From: an uncultured Bacteroidales bacterium
GTDB lineage: Bacteria; Bacteroidota; Bacteroidia; Bacteroidales; UBA932
DNA length: 64,000 nucleotides
Reading direction: 5' to 3'
NCBI GenBank assembly: GCA_944325505.1
Contig: CALVAJ010000001.1
Span: 186,001 to 250,000, forward strand
Under the pieces are notes generated by a model. The model ran no database searches. It was not told the origin of the DNA and worked only from the letters and a program-made list of their open reading frames with translations. Positions 19,151 to 27,456 of this stretch are shown here, piece after piece. Positions within the stretch are counted from its first letter, which is position 1. Each line of letters opens with the position of its first letter. Both the position numbers and the translations under genes were made by a program.

Positions 19151-20515
19151 ATGAGGAAGATTGTTTTTATTGCAGGGGCCGCTTTCGCCCTGTTGCTGGT
19201 TCCGGGATGCGAGCATCTCGATGATGATATGGATATTCATGGCGGCGGAGACCGCTCCCCAGTATCCCTTGATGAAGTGGCGCGGCTGCTTTCTGAAATC
19301 AATATCGGAGAGCAGCAGATAAGGGAGGTTTCCGATGCCGTATCATCTTCATCCGATAACGGGTACGATGAAGAGTACACTATGAGGGATCTGTTCCGCA
19401 CCCCGGGGGCCGGGGTGGGTGACAGTTCCCTTCCGGACAAGGCCGTACCTGCCGCGCGCAGTTATGCCGCTCCTTTGAAAGACATGATACGTGAGCACCT
19501 CCTGTCCCGCGGTACGCCGTCCCTTGCCAGATCATCCGTGCCGTGTACGGAAGAGGACCGCCTGGCTTCCGCAGAGGAATTCCTTGCAGAACTGGAATCT
19601 TCCGATATCCAGATATACTGGCCCTTTTCAGAGGACTGGGACGGCAAGACACTGCCGGTAATAACTTTCGACCCTTGCGACGGATCTGAAACCAACATAG
19701 GATACCGGGTTTCGGAAGGACAGGACGGCGAACGTATCGTTGAAGAGGTCGTGGTCGATGAACAGATGGCATCCGAGCGTCCTGTATGGGTCATAAACAG
19801 AAATGATGATGCCGCCTATACGTCCATAGAGATGCTGCGCAAGCAGGATCCCGAATGGGGTTCGGGCGGATCCATTATCGTGAAACCGAGGAAGTCCCTT
19901 GTCCGTCCTACTGTTTACGGCCGTATTTCCGGCTTTCCTGCGGTTCCGGCCGGCAGTTCCTGTCCCGATACGGAATCAGCTGTTCAGCCATCCGTCAGGA
20001 CTCTGATACTTAAAGACTTTACCATGCTCCGCAACTATGATCCGTGGTTTGCCGGCGCATCGGAATTCTTTGTCAAAATCGGCTCTGTCGAAGATTTTAC
20101 GGCCAGTACTGAAGCTGAACTGAAACTGTATAATCCGGCCGTGACGGACTTTATGATAGTGGTAAAGAGAAAGTACGTGGGAAAGCCGCGCCCGTTCAAT
20201 GCGGTGCTTGTCTCGGAATGGACTGACCAGCTGGAAAAGTGCGCCCTGATGATAACGGAAGATGACGGGGGCACCAGAACTTCCTGGAAGTGTTCGGCCG
20301 TAGTGAAGATTGCCTCGAAAAGCTATGGGTTTGAAATAAACCTTCCTTTCAACACCAGGGATGACATTGTGTGGCGCGGACAGCTTGGCAGGAAATATCT
20401 TGAAGCGAATGACTGCAAGACCGGTCATTTCGGAGATGTCGACCTTACTTTCGAGATCCGGGAGTACCCTGAAGAACAGTCATCTCGCATCGTGCACAGT
20501 CAAAGTGAAGGATAA
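19151..20515 (+). CDS. Predicted lipoprotein of unknown function
   Basis: 454 residues; I do not recognise the family. The N-terminus is a lipoprotein signal (MRKIVFIAGAAFALLLVPGC) with the acylated cysteine at residue 20, so it should reach the periplasmic side of a membrane or the cell surface. No repeat or catalytic motif stands out. The region after the signal (25-170) is acidic and Ser-rich; the rest has mixed beta-type segments. The last 71 bases overlap the 3' end of the convergent U32 gene. An atypical promoter-like TTTCTCTTTG lies about 20 bases before the ATG. Probably Bacteroidales-specific. Confidence 0.75.
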   Translation: MRKIVFIAGAAFALLLVPGCEHLDDDMDIHGGGDRSPVSLDEVARLLSEINIGEQQIREVSDAVSSSSDNGYDEEYTMRDLFRTPGAGVGDSSLPDKAVPAARSYAAPLKDMIREHLLSRGTPSLARSSVPCTEEDRLASAEEFLAELESSDIQIYWPFSEDWDGKTLPVITFDPCDGSETNIGYRVSEGQDGERIVEEVVVDEQMASERPVWVINRNDDAAYTSIEMLRKQDPEWGSGGSIIVKPRKSLVRPTVYGRISGFPAVPAGSSCPDTESAVQPSVRTLILKDFTMLRNYDPWFAGASEFFVKIGSVEDFTASTEAELKLYNPAVTDFMIVVKRKYVGKPRPFNAVLVSEWTDQLEKCALMITEDDGGTRTSWKCSAVVKIASKSYGFEINLPFNTRDDIVWRGQLGRKYLEANDCKTGHFGDVDLTFEIREYPEEQSSRIVHSQSEG

Positions 20516-22376
20516 AACGGCGTCCGTTGTTCAGAAGGGACATGTCCCCGGCTGCTCCGGCAGCCTTTCCTGAGCCGTGGCACAGTCCGAGCTCGTGCCG
20601 GATGCAGTATTTTGTCCGCATGAGCTCTATGCCGTCGCGATGGGATATCTCATAGGCGGGTTCGATATGGCCGGCACCGCATGCTGCGTATATCTGTCTG
20701 GCAGCGTTATTTGCGACATTTGCCTTATATGTTACGGCATCGGGGAAGGATGCTGACGGATGGACGGTATCGATTTCTGCCGTCCGGTTCATGAGCGGTC
20801 TGGGTATGCACGGCATGCTGTCGAGCATTTCTGCCGTTGTCCTCCGTATTCCGTTTATCGATGATACCGCCATCAGCGGCAGCTGTCCGTCCGTATCGTA
20901 CTGGAGGTTTTTTACGACGAACCTGTAATGTCCGGTATTTTTGGCCAGCTGTCCGGAAAAAAGCGACTCCATCCTTTCCCGGTTTTCTGCCGTCAGGATT
21001 CCGGCATCGTATATTCCGGTAACGGTCCTTCCGTCTTCACTTTCCGCTTTTACACATATGGAGAACCTGCCTTCCGTGCGTGTTATGCATACATCCAGAT
21101 GTACTTTGACGGACCTTTCCGGAGTGCCTGTCTCTATTCTCTTTTCAAAAGCCGTGTCGGTGTTGCGGAACAGTCTTGCTCCCTGGAAAATCTCCGGAAC
21201 AGGCCTGCACCTGATTTCAAGTCCGTTGCATGTTTCAGCCCTGAACCCTACGACTTCGGACTCGCGGGTGACGAATGAAAATCCGTCACCATTGTTGAGT
21301 TTCAGCCCCGTCCCACCTGTCCGGCCGGCAGACGGCCTGATCCGCAGCATGTCTTTCCCCGGGCTGACAAAAGATACCGTACCGATTTCTTCCCCCATTC
21401 CTTTGGCGGAATCGAATGTCGACCATTTGCCGCGCGTCCCGTCGAGGAACAGTCCGGTGTACCCGCGGTTGAAAGTCTTGTCCGGGCAAGGTGTGAATCC
21501 TCCCTGCACCTGTCCGTAGGATGCTCTGTACAATGTTCCCTCTGAGGCAGCGGCGATACGGTCCAGTTCCAGGGAGTACTCCCTGACGATGTTCTTTACG
21601 TATGACATGTTTTTCAGCCGTCCTTCTATCTTGAAAGAAGTGATGCCGGCCTGGATCAGATCGGAGAGCCTGTCTCTGAGATTGAAATCCTTCAGCGACA
21701 GAATCGCCTTGTTTTTCAGCAGGAGCTTCCCGTTCCCGTCTTCAAGGTCATAAAGGGATCTGCAGGCCTGCGCGCAGGCCCCTCTGTTTGCGCTTCTTCC
21801 CGTAATGGCTTCTGACATATAGCATTGTCCGCTATAGCATACGCACAGGGCTCCGTGTACGAAAAACTCCAGTTCGCATCTGACAGCTTCCCGGATTGCC
21901 CGGATCTGTTCCAGAGACAGTTCCCTTTCAAGTACCAGTCTGGAGAACCCCAGGTCCTCATAGAATCTGGCCTGGTCTGGAGTTCTGATTGCGCACTGTG
22001 TGGAGGCATGGAGCGGCAGCGAAAACCGCTTCCCCTGACTTCTGCTCTCTGCCGCCATTTTCAGAATGGACAGATCCTGCACGATTAGAGCATCGGCACC
22101 TGCATCCTGGGCTTCAAGCATCAGCGACCTGGCTTCCTCGAGCTCGCTGTCATATAGAATGGTGTTGAGCGTGATGAATATCCTTGCCCCGAACCGGTGT
22201 GCATAGCTGCACAACCGTCTGATTTCATCCATGCTGTTCCCGGCTGCCTGCCTTGCCCCGAACTGCGGCCCGGCTATATATACGGCATCGGCACCGCAGT
22301 CGATTGCCGCAATGCCGATGTCTGTATTTCTTGCCGGAGCCAGAAGCTCCAGCTCTCTGATCTTACGATCCGTCAT
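20445..22376 (-). CDS. U32-family protein (RlhA-like, peptidase U32 + DUF3656)
   Basis: 643 residues. The N-terminal TIM-barrel-like U32 domain begins RELELLAPARNTDIGIAAIDCGADAVY (shown as a span). It contains the family signature with a cysteine cluster C178-x-C180-x4-C185 and C201-x3-C205, suited to hold a metal or Fe-S centre. The following about 350 residues match the DUF3656 extension, and the end has HFDCARCEM. The closest studied relative is E. coli RlhA, needed for hydroxylation of 23S rRNA C2501; others are listed as collagenase-like peptidases, and an RNA-modification role is the better guess. It starts five bases after the TPR gene. Confidence 0.85.
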   Translation of the reverse strand: MTDRKIRELELLAPARNTDIGIAAIDCGADAVYIAGPQFGARQAAGNSMDEIRRLCSYAHRFGARIFITLNTILYDSELEEARSLMLEAQDAGADALIVQDLSILKMAAESRSQGKRFSLPLHASTQCAIRTPDQARFYEDLGFSRLVLERELSLEQIRAIREAVRCELEFFVHGALCVCYSGQCYMSEAITGRSANRGACAQACRSLYDLEDGNGKLLLKNKAILSLKDFNLRDRLSDLIQAGITSFKIEGRLKNMSYVKNIVREYSLELDRIAAASEGTLYRASYGQVQGGFTPCPDKTFNRGYTGLFLDGTRGKWSTFDSAKGMGEEIGTVSFVSPGKDMLRIRPSAGRTGGTGLKLNNGDGFSFVTRESEVVGFRAETCNGLEIRCRPVPEIFQGARLFRNTDTAFEKRIETGTPERSVKVHLDVCITRTEGRFSICVKAESEDGRTVTGIYDAGILTAENRERMESLFSGQLAKNTGHYRFVVKNLQYDTDGQLPLMAVSSINGIRRTTAEMLDSMPCIPRPLMNRTAEIDTVHPSASFPDAVTYKANVANNAARQIYAACGAGHIEPAYEISHRDGIELMRTKYCIRHELGLCHGSGKAAGAAGDMSLLNNGRRFILHFDCARCEMTVLQGTPGSRK

Positions 22377-22381
22377 CTGGA

Positions 22382-23320
22382 TTAGTTACATTTGAGCGCT
22401 GTCATCTGCTGTTTTGCAGTTGCCCCGTATTTTGCGTTGTCCACGATTTTCTGGTAGTATCCGCATGCTTTTGCGCTGTCTCCGAGCTGCTGTGCAAGTA
22501 CGGCTACCGTGTAATACATGTCAGGAATATTGCGTGCGTTAGGGGCAAGGGCGATATAGCTTTCGATGTATTTGAGGGCCTCTGCATTCTGTCCGAGCTG
22601 CATTGACGCTGTTCCGGCTACCTGCATTGCAGTGGCATTTTCCAGATATTCGTTGGACTTGAGTGCATGAGTAACGGCATCTGCGTATTTCTTTGCCTTG
22701 AGGTCTGAAGCCGCAAGCCTTACATACATGTTGGAAAGCTGCTTTACAGCCTGTTTTTCCTGGCCGTACTGCATTGAAGAAGTGAATGCCGCTTCGGCTT
22801 CCGCTACCTTGCCTGCAGCGCTGAGGGCCGTTCCGAGCCTGAGATATGCGGAACCGTTGTCAGGATCTGCCTCGAGAATCTTCTGATAGGCGGCAGCCGC
22901 CCCTTCGTAGTCTTTGGCATTGAGCAGGCTGTTGGCCTGGGTCATATATACCTGAGGGATCAGTCCTGCCGCTTCTGTCTCTACATCCGCGTTTTCATAC
23001 TCCTTGGCAGACGCAATGGCCTTGTTCAGCTGCTCTACTGCCTGTGCATAGTCCTCGGACTTGATGAGGTCCTTTGCAATGGAAAGTTCAACGTTAGGGA
23101 TGATATTCTTGCAGTTGGCAATTACGTCAGCTCCAGCTTCACCGCATGCTTCTGCCATTGTCAGGGCCTGTTTGAAATAGTCGAGAGCACCGGCATTGTC
23201 CCCCATCTGGAGAGCCATGGCCCCATTGTTGTAAGTGTCTGTCGCCTGCTGCATGTCCTGCGCAGATGCCACTTCTGCGGAGAGTATTGCCGCAGCAATG
23301 ATAATCAAGGTCTTTTTCAT
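22382..23320 (-). CDS. Secreted tetratricopeptide-repeat protein
   Basis: 312 residues with a Sec signal peptide (MKKTLIIIAAAILSAEVASAQ) and then TPR-like helical pairs through most of the length, for example NNGAMALQMGDNAGALDYFKQAL (span), ANSLLNAKDYEGAAAAYQKILEADP and AYLRLGTALSAAGKVAEAEAAF. TPRs mediate protein-protein contacts; the location is probably periplasm. It is the first gene of a two-gene unit with the U32 protein, and its promoter is back-to-back with that of the M16-like gene. The partner is unknown. Confidence 0.88.
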   Translation of the reverse strand: MKKTLIIIAAAILSAEVASAQDMQQATDTYNNGAMALQMGDNAGALDYFKQALTMAEACGEAGADVIANCKNIIPNVELSIAKDLIKSEDYAQAVEQLNKAIASAKEYENADVETEAAGLIPQVYMTQANSLLNAKDYEGAAAAYQKILEADPDNGSAYLRLGTALSAAGKVAEAEAAFTSSMQYGQEKQAVKQLSNMYVRLAASDLKAKKYADAVTHALKSNEYLENATAMQVAGTASMQLGQNAEALKYIESYIALAPNARNIPDMYYTVAVLAQQLGDSAKACGYYQKIVDNAKYGATAKQQMTALKCN

Positions 23321-23361
23321 AATATTCAGTTTAGTTTAATTGCATTAAATATTCGCATAAA

Positions 23362-23395
23362 TACAAAAGTAGGAATTTTTTATTTTACTTTTGTA
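23362..23395. promoter_or_regulatory. Divergent promoter pair formed by one inverted repeat
   Basis: Ten-base arms TACAAAAGTA (23362-23371) and TACTTTTGTA (23386-23395) are exact inverted copies. Each arm contains a perfect -7 box TACTTTTG: minus strand 23364-23371 for the TPR gene and plus strand 23386-23393 for the M16-like gene. The arms are separated by 14 A/T-rich bases. Confidence 0.6.
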
Positions 23396-23411
23396 CAAGA
23401 TAGGGCCAAAT

Positions 23412-26072
23412 ATGATGAAAAAAATTTCCTCAATATTCATTTTTGCCGCATCTGTTTTGCTATCCGGCTCATTATCAGCTGCTCAGGGGCTTCCGTCTTT
23501 GCCGGCGGATCCTTCTGTCGCACATGGGATACTGCCGGATAACATTTCATACTATATAGTCACGAATCCGTCTGACAGGGGATTCGCCGATTTCTCCCTT
23601 GTCTGGAGGCTCGGCGGTTCCGGCTCTGAAGACATTGCCCCAGGCGACACGTCTTCCCGGCAGGCAGGGCTTTCAAGGGAAGAAGCGCTTGCGGCGGCAA
23701 GACGCGGTCTTGCGGAAACATCCCTGTTTTCATCCCGTACCCCGGAAGAATTCCTTAAGGACAACGGGATCAGGGGCGGATATGTCGAGGAGAAGGACAA
23801 CGCCGTGGTGCTCAGATTTTCTGACGTTAACCTGAGCCGGGGAGAAAGTTTTCTGGATTCGTTATGCCTTCTTACATTCGATCTTGTTCGGGAGTACTCT
23901 GACATGGCAAAAAGGAAAGGGGTTCCGGATTACGGGCAGTCCATAATCATTTCCGGAGATGTGGACCGGGACGCAGTCTTCGCCAAGCTGAAGCTCTTGT
24001 CCCTTTTAGTGCCGGATATAATGCCCGATGAGCCTTCATATGATTATGAATGGCATCCTGCAGACAGTCTCACCTGTACTTTTGTGCCGGATCCGGATTC
24101 CGCATCCGTAACCGCTGAATACTCTCTTCCGAGGATTCCGAAAGAATACATGGGTACGGCCCTTCCTGCTGTGTCGGCGCAGATGGGCGAAGAACTCGGG
24201 ATGGTGTTGGAGTCCAGACTCCGCAAAGAGCTTTACCGGGCGGGGATTCCCGTGTCCGGAGTGCAGTACCGCTTCCTCGGGAGCGCATCATGGAGCCGGG
24301 ACGAGAAATATATTGTCAGAGTGGATACGGCTCCGGAAAGAGTCCGGGACGTTATCCCCGTAATGTCATCTGTCCTTTCGCAGCTTGCCTCAGGCGGCAT
24401 TTCCGTCAAGGAATACGCCCTGACAAGAAAGGCTGTCGGCAGACATCTCGGACAGCAGGCACGGACATATGTAAAAAGCAACAGGGAAAATACGGACAGG
24501 TGCATTTCCTCCTTCCTGTATGGCGCCGCACTGGCCTCCCCGGCTGAGCGTTACGGTTTCTTTGAAGCGAGCGGGCTTTCGGATTCTTCCGGTCTGAGGT
24601 ACTTCAACAGGTTCGTGTCCTCTCTTCTCGGTGCTACGGGCAATATGTCCCTGGTCTGCGTTTCGGATTCCTCCGTCATGACAGAGGAGAAGATGAAAGA
24701 GCTGTTCCTGCGCTCATGGAATGATACTTCATGTGTGATTGCCCCGCATATTTCCAGTTACAGGGATACGTCCATGTTCGATGTCGTTCCTGAGAAGTGC
24801 AGGATAAGCCGTACACGGAAAGAGACTATGTCCGGGGGGACAGTGTGGACGTTTGCCAACGGAATGAGGGTCGTCTACAGGCATATGCCGTCAGACGGGC
24901 GGTTCTGGTATTCTCTGGTGCTGAAGAAAGGCTTTTCTTCCGTGCCCGGCCTGATACCCGGCCAGGGCGCATTCTTCTCGGATATTCTCGGTCTGTACGA
25001 GGTGGCGGGAATGAAGCACGATGATTTCGACAGTATGCTGTCCGCTATGGATATAGTGATGGAAAGGGAGGTCGGTCCTGTGGATATGAGTATCTCGGGC
25101 AATGCCGCTTCCGGCTCCCTTGTGTTCCTGCTCAAGGCCCTGGTGTCGATGGCGACTAAAAGTGCCATCGACAGCGCTGCATTCGACTATTATCTGGAAT
25201 GCGAGAAGTTGAGGCTGGACAGACGGGCCGGCATTGAAGAAAGGCTGCCGGCAATAGACAGCATAATGAGTCCGGACGTCAGGTACTCACGGTTCAAATC
25301 GACTTCCACACTTGCCGGAAATCTGCTGCAGGCGGCGGACGGTTATTTCAGGAACCAGTTCAAACGGTTCAATGACGGTGTGCTGGTGATAGTGGGCGAT
25401 CTTGATGAAACGGCCTTAAGAAAGACACTTCAGGAGTACATCGGATGTTTCCCTGCAAGCAGGCGCATGGTCCATGGAGGGGCGCAGAGTGCACCGCTTG
25501 TGTCGGGGGAGTCGACATATATTGTCGACGGACGTGACACGAGCCTTGATGTAGTGATGTCTGCCCCGGCACATCTGGATATCCTGAATTACATGGCTTC
25601 CGAGATAGCTGCCATGGCACTTGACGATGCCGCCGTGTCGGCAGTGGCAGGCATGGCGGCATCAGTGAATGTCTCAGGAAACTTTTCAACGGTTCCGTCG
25701 GAGAGGCTGAACATAGCCGTCTCGGTGGACGCCTGCGATACTTTGGCATTTGCTCAAGGGACAGGCCGCCTAAGGCCTGTAAGGGCCCTGTTTGCATTGC
25801 GCTCGGCCATCAAGTCCCTTTCCGGGGAAAATATCCCGCAGGACAGGCTGGAGATCTACAAGTCAACACTGAAGAATGCGGTATCGTCCCGGAGCAATGA
25901 TCCTGGCTACTGGATAGAGGCTGTATCCAGACGTTTCATATACGGAAAGGATTTCCATACGGGTTATTCCGGAAAAATCGATGCCGTGACCGCCGATATG
26001 GTCAGGGAAATCATATATTCACTGGACAATGGCGCAAAGGTCGAGTACATTGTCCGTCCTAAAAGAAAATGA
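23412..26072 (+). CDS. Secreted M16-like protein lacking the zinc motif
   Basis: 886 residues from the ATG at 23412 (or 885 from the next codon), with a Sec signal peptide ending around LSAAQG. The layout follows two-domain M16 (insulinase/PqqL-like) peptidases of Bacteroidales: LPDNISYYIVTNP at 41-53 for the usual 'LPNGLTYYI', then ADFSLVWRLGGS, and later VWTFANGMRVVYRH opening the second half. The zinc-binding HxxEH that should follow 'GLA' is absent: the place reads GLAETSLF (99-106), and no other HxxEH or HxxxEH occurs. So it is probably a non-catalytic homologue, perhaps a partner or scaffold for an active M16 protein. DUF3109 starts one base after its stop. Confidence 0.75.
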   Translation: MMKKISSIFIFAASVLLSGSLSAAQGLPSLPADPSVAHGILPDNISYYIVTNPSDRGFADFSLVWRLGGSGSEDIAPGDTSSRQAGLSREEALAAARRGLAETSLFSSRTPEEFLKDNGIRGGYVEEKDNAVVLRFSDVNLSRGESFLDSLCLLTFDLVREYSDMAKRKGVPDYGQSIIISGDVDRDAVFAKLKLLSLLVPDIMPDEPSYDYEWHPADSLTCTFVPDPDSASVTAEYSLPRIPKEYMGTALPAVSAQMGEELGMVLESRLRKELYRAGIPVSGVQYRFLGSASWSRDEKYIVRVDTAPERVRDVIPVMSSVLSQLASGGISVKEYALTRKAVGRHLGQQARTYVKSNRENTDRCISSFLYGAALASPAERYGFFEASGLSDSSGLRYFNRFVSSLLGATGNMSLVCVSDSSVMTEEKMKELFLRSWNDTSCVIAPHISSYRDTSMFDVVPEKCRISRTRKETMSGGTVWTFANGMRVVYRHMPSDGRFWYSLVLKKGFSSVPGLIPGQGAFFSDILGLYEVAGMKHDDFDSMLSAMDIVMEREVGPVDMSISGNAASGSLVFLLKALVSMATKSAIDSAAFDYYLECEKLRLDRRAGIEERLPAIDSIMSPDVRYSRFKSTSTLAGNLLQAADGYFRNQFKRFNDGVLVIVGDLDETALRKTLQEYIGCFPASRRMVHGGAQSAPLVSGESTYIVDGRDTSLDVVMSAPAHLDILNYMASEIAAMALDDAAVSAVAGMAASVNVSGNFSTVPSERLNIAVSVDACDTLAFAQGTGRLRPVRALFALRSAIKSLSGENIPQDRLEIYKSTLKNAVSSRSNDPGYWIEAVSRRFIYGKDFHTGYSGKIDAVTADMVREIIYSLDNGAKVEYIVRPKRK

Positions 26073-26073
26073 A

Positions 26074-26673
26074 ATGCGAAATGATCACACCATCATACAG
26101 ATAGATGACTGTCTGATTTCAAGCGAGATCCTGACGGAATACTTTGCCTGTGACTATGAAAGATGCAAGGGCTGCTGCTGTATCATAGGGGACAGCGGCG
26201 CCCCGCTGGAAGAATGCGAGGCTGAGGCCATAGAAAAGAATTATCCCGTATTTTCGGGAGAGATGCGTCAGACCGGCCGGGATAAGATAGCCGCATCGGG
26301 CTTTTTCGAAATAGACATTGACGGGGACATGGTCACTCCGCTGGTTCCCGGAAGCGAAGAATGCGCCTATACCCATTTCGATGAAAACGGGAACTGCTTC
26401 TGTGCAATGGAGCGCTGCTGGTTCCAGGGGAAGGGCGATTTCCGGAAGCCTGTCTCCTGCTGGCTGTATCCTATAAGGATTACCCGTTTGAGCAACGGTC
26501 TCAGGGCTCTCAACCTGCACAGGTGGGATATCTGCAGGGATGCATTCGCAAAAGGCAGAAAAGAAAAGGTCCGCGTATTTGAATTCTTGCGCGAACCTAT
26601 AGAACGGTATTTCGGAGAGGATTTCTACTCGGCCTTGTCTGAAGCTTCCAAAATGCTGACTGCACGCTCGTAG
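26074..26673 (+). CDS. DUF3109-family cysteine-rich protein
   Basis: 199 residues from the ATG at 26074, one base after the M16-like stop. The hallmark is a dense cysteine cluster near the N-terminus (C26, C31, C34, C35, C36 in DYERCKGCCCIIGDSGAPL), with further cysteines in NCFCAMERCWF and KPVSCWLYPIR. This resembles zinc/iron-chelating domain proteins. It is a conserved cytoplasmic Bacteroidota protein with no known reaction; the metal-binding suggestion is inference. Its last 49 bases overlap the convergent DUF2007 gene. Confidence 0.85.
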   Translation: MRNDHTIIQIDDCLISSEILTEYFACDYERCKGCCCIIGDSGAPLEECEAEAIEKNYPVFSGEMRQTGRDKIAASGFFEIDIDGDMVTPLVPGSEECAYTHFDENGNCFCAMERCWFQGKGDFRKPVSCWLYPIRITRLSNGLRALNLHRWDICRDAFAKGRKEKVRVFEFLREPIERYFGEDFYSALSEASKMLTARS

Positions 26674-26843
26674 TCGGCGGCGTTGACTTTAACCTTGATC
26701 TTGTCGTCAGCATATCGGATAGACGGGAACTGGGAGTTTTCTCCGAAGACGGCGGCTTCTATCCCGTTGTCCTTGAGTTTTGTTTCTGCAATGTGCGCAA
26801 GCATCGGATCCGGGAAACTTGCAACTGTTTTCAAATCATCCAT
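26625..26843 (-). CDS. DUF2007 small protein
   Basis: 72 residues with the DUF2007 ('putative signal transducing protein') pattern: TVASFPDPMLAHIAETKLKDNGI followed by a short beta-rich half (given as a span) and VNAADYERAVSIL. These ferredoxin-like-fold proteins occur in many Bacteroidota with unknown function. It is cytoplasmic, since no signal is present. The 3' end runs 49 bases into the 3' end of the DUF3109 gene. No good -7 box was seen upstream. Confidence 0.85.
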   Translation of the reverse strand: MDDLKTVASFPDPMLAHIAETKLKDNGIEAAVFGENSQFPSIRYADDKIKVKVNAADYERAVSILEASDKAE

Positions 26844-26888
26844 AACAGAAAAATTTAAAGGTTCATATCTCGGCCCTGGTATCCAGAG

Positions 26889-27353
26889 CTACTGTTCTTC
26901 TCTGCGGAAACGGCTTTCAAGTCCCATCGCCAGGCGGATGACATCCTTTCTCATCCCTTCCATTTCCACTCCTCCTATCTTTGCCGTCAGGATTATCCTG
27001 TCTTCATACATCCTGGTGAACCTGCTCAGTCCTTTCTTGCGGAAAGACATTGCACCGGTTCCCTCCGTTTCAAGGACATATCCCCTGCCGGTCATGAATT
27101 CCTTTATTATATCCTTGTCTTCTTCCCAACTGCCGGGAATCATGGCCTCTTTCCTGATGAAGCCGACACTTGGATATATGGCACTGATGACTGCGAAAAT
27201 GACAGCTATTTTCCAAAGAGCGCTATAGCCTCCCCTGAACATGGTGGAGATGTCTCCTTCGGCGGCTCCGGTCAGTATCAGGATAGCCATTATTGCGACA
27301 AAAAGCAATATAAAATATATGAAATACTTTACGGCTCTAATGAAATACTTCAT
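26889..27353 (-). CDS. Conserved membrane protein of unknown function
   Basis: 154 residues with two hydrophobic segments (about 9-30 and 47-64) and then a soluble C-terminal half with several charged stretches. I recognise no domain. It has its own -7 box TAAATTTG at 27378-27385, located just outside the gpmI terminator, so it is expressed independently. A DUF2007 gene follows on the same strand 45 bases on. Confidence 0.75.
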   Translation of the reverse strand: MKYFIRAVKYFIYFILLFVAIMAILILTGAAEGDISTMFRGGYSALWKIAVIFAVISAIYPSVGFIRKEAMIPGSWEEDKDIIKEFMTGRGYVLETEGTGAMSFRKKGLSRFTRMYEDRIILTAKIGGVEMEGMRKDVIRLAMGLESRFRREEQ

Positions 27354-27377
27354 CTGACAGAAAATTTATAACCAAGA

Positions 27378-27385
27378 CAAATTTA
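27378..27385 (-). promoter_or_regulatory. -7 promoter element of the small membrane protein gene
   Basis: Minus-strand TAAATTTG, 24 bases before the ATG at 27353. Confidence 0.55.
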
Positions 27386-27405
27386 ATAAAATATCGTAAA
27401 ATACC

Positions 27406-27441
27406 AATAAAAAACGACCGGACATCCGGTCGTTTTTTATT
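27406..27441 (-). terminator. Intrinsic terminator of gpmI
   Basis: A 16-bp perfect inverted repeat (27406-27421 and 27426-27441) with a four-base loop, a G/C-rich centre (CGACCGG) and a T run, 15 bases after the gpmI stop. Confidence 0.9.
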
Positions 27442-27456
27442 GCTGTTGTTCAGATA

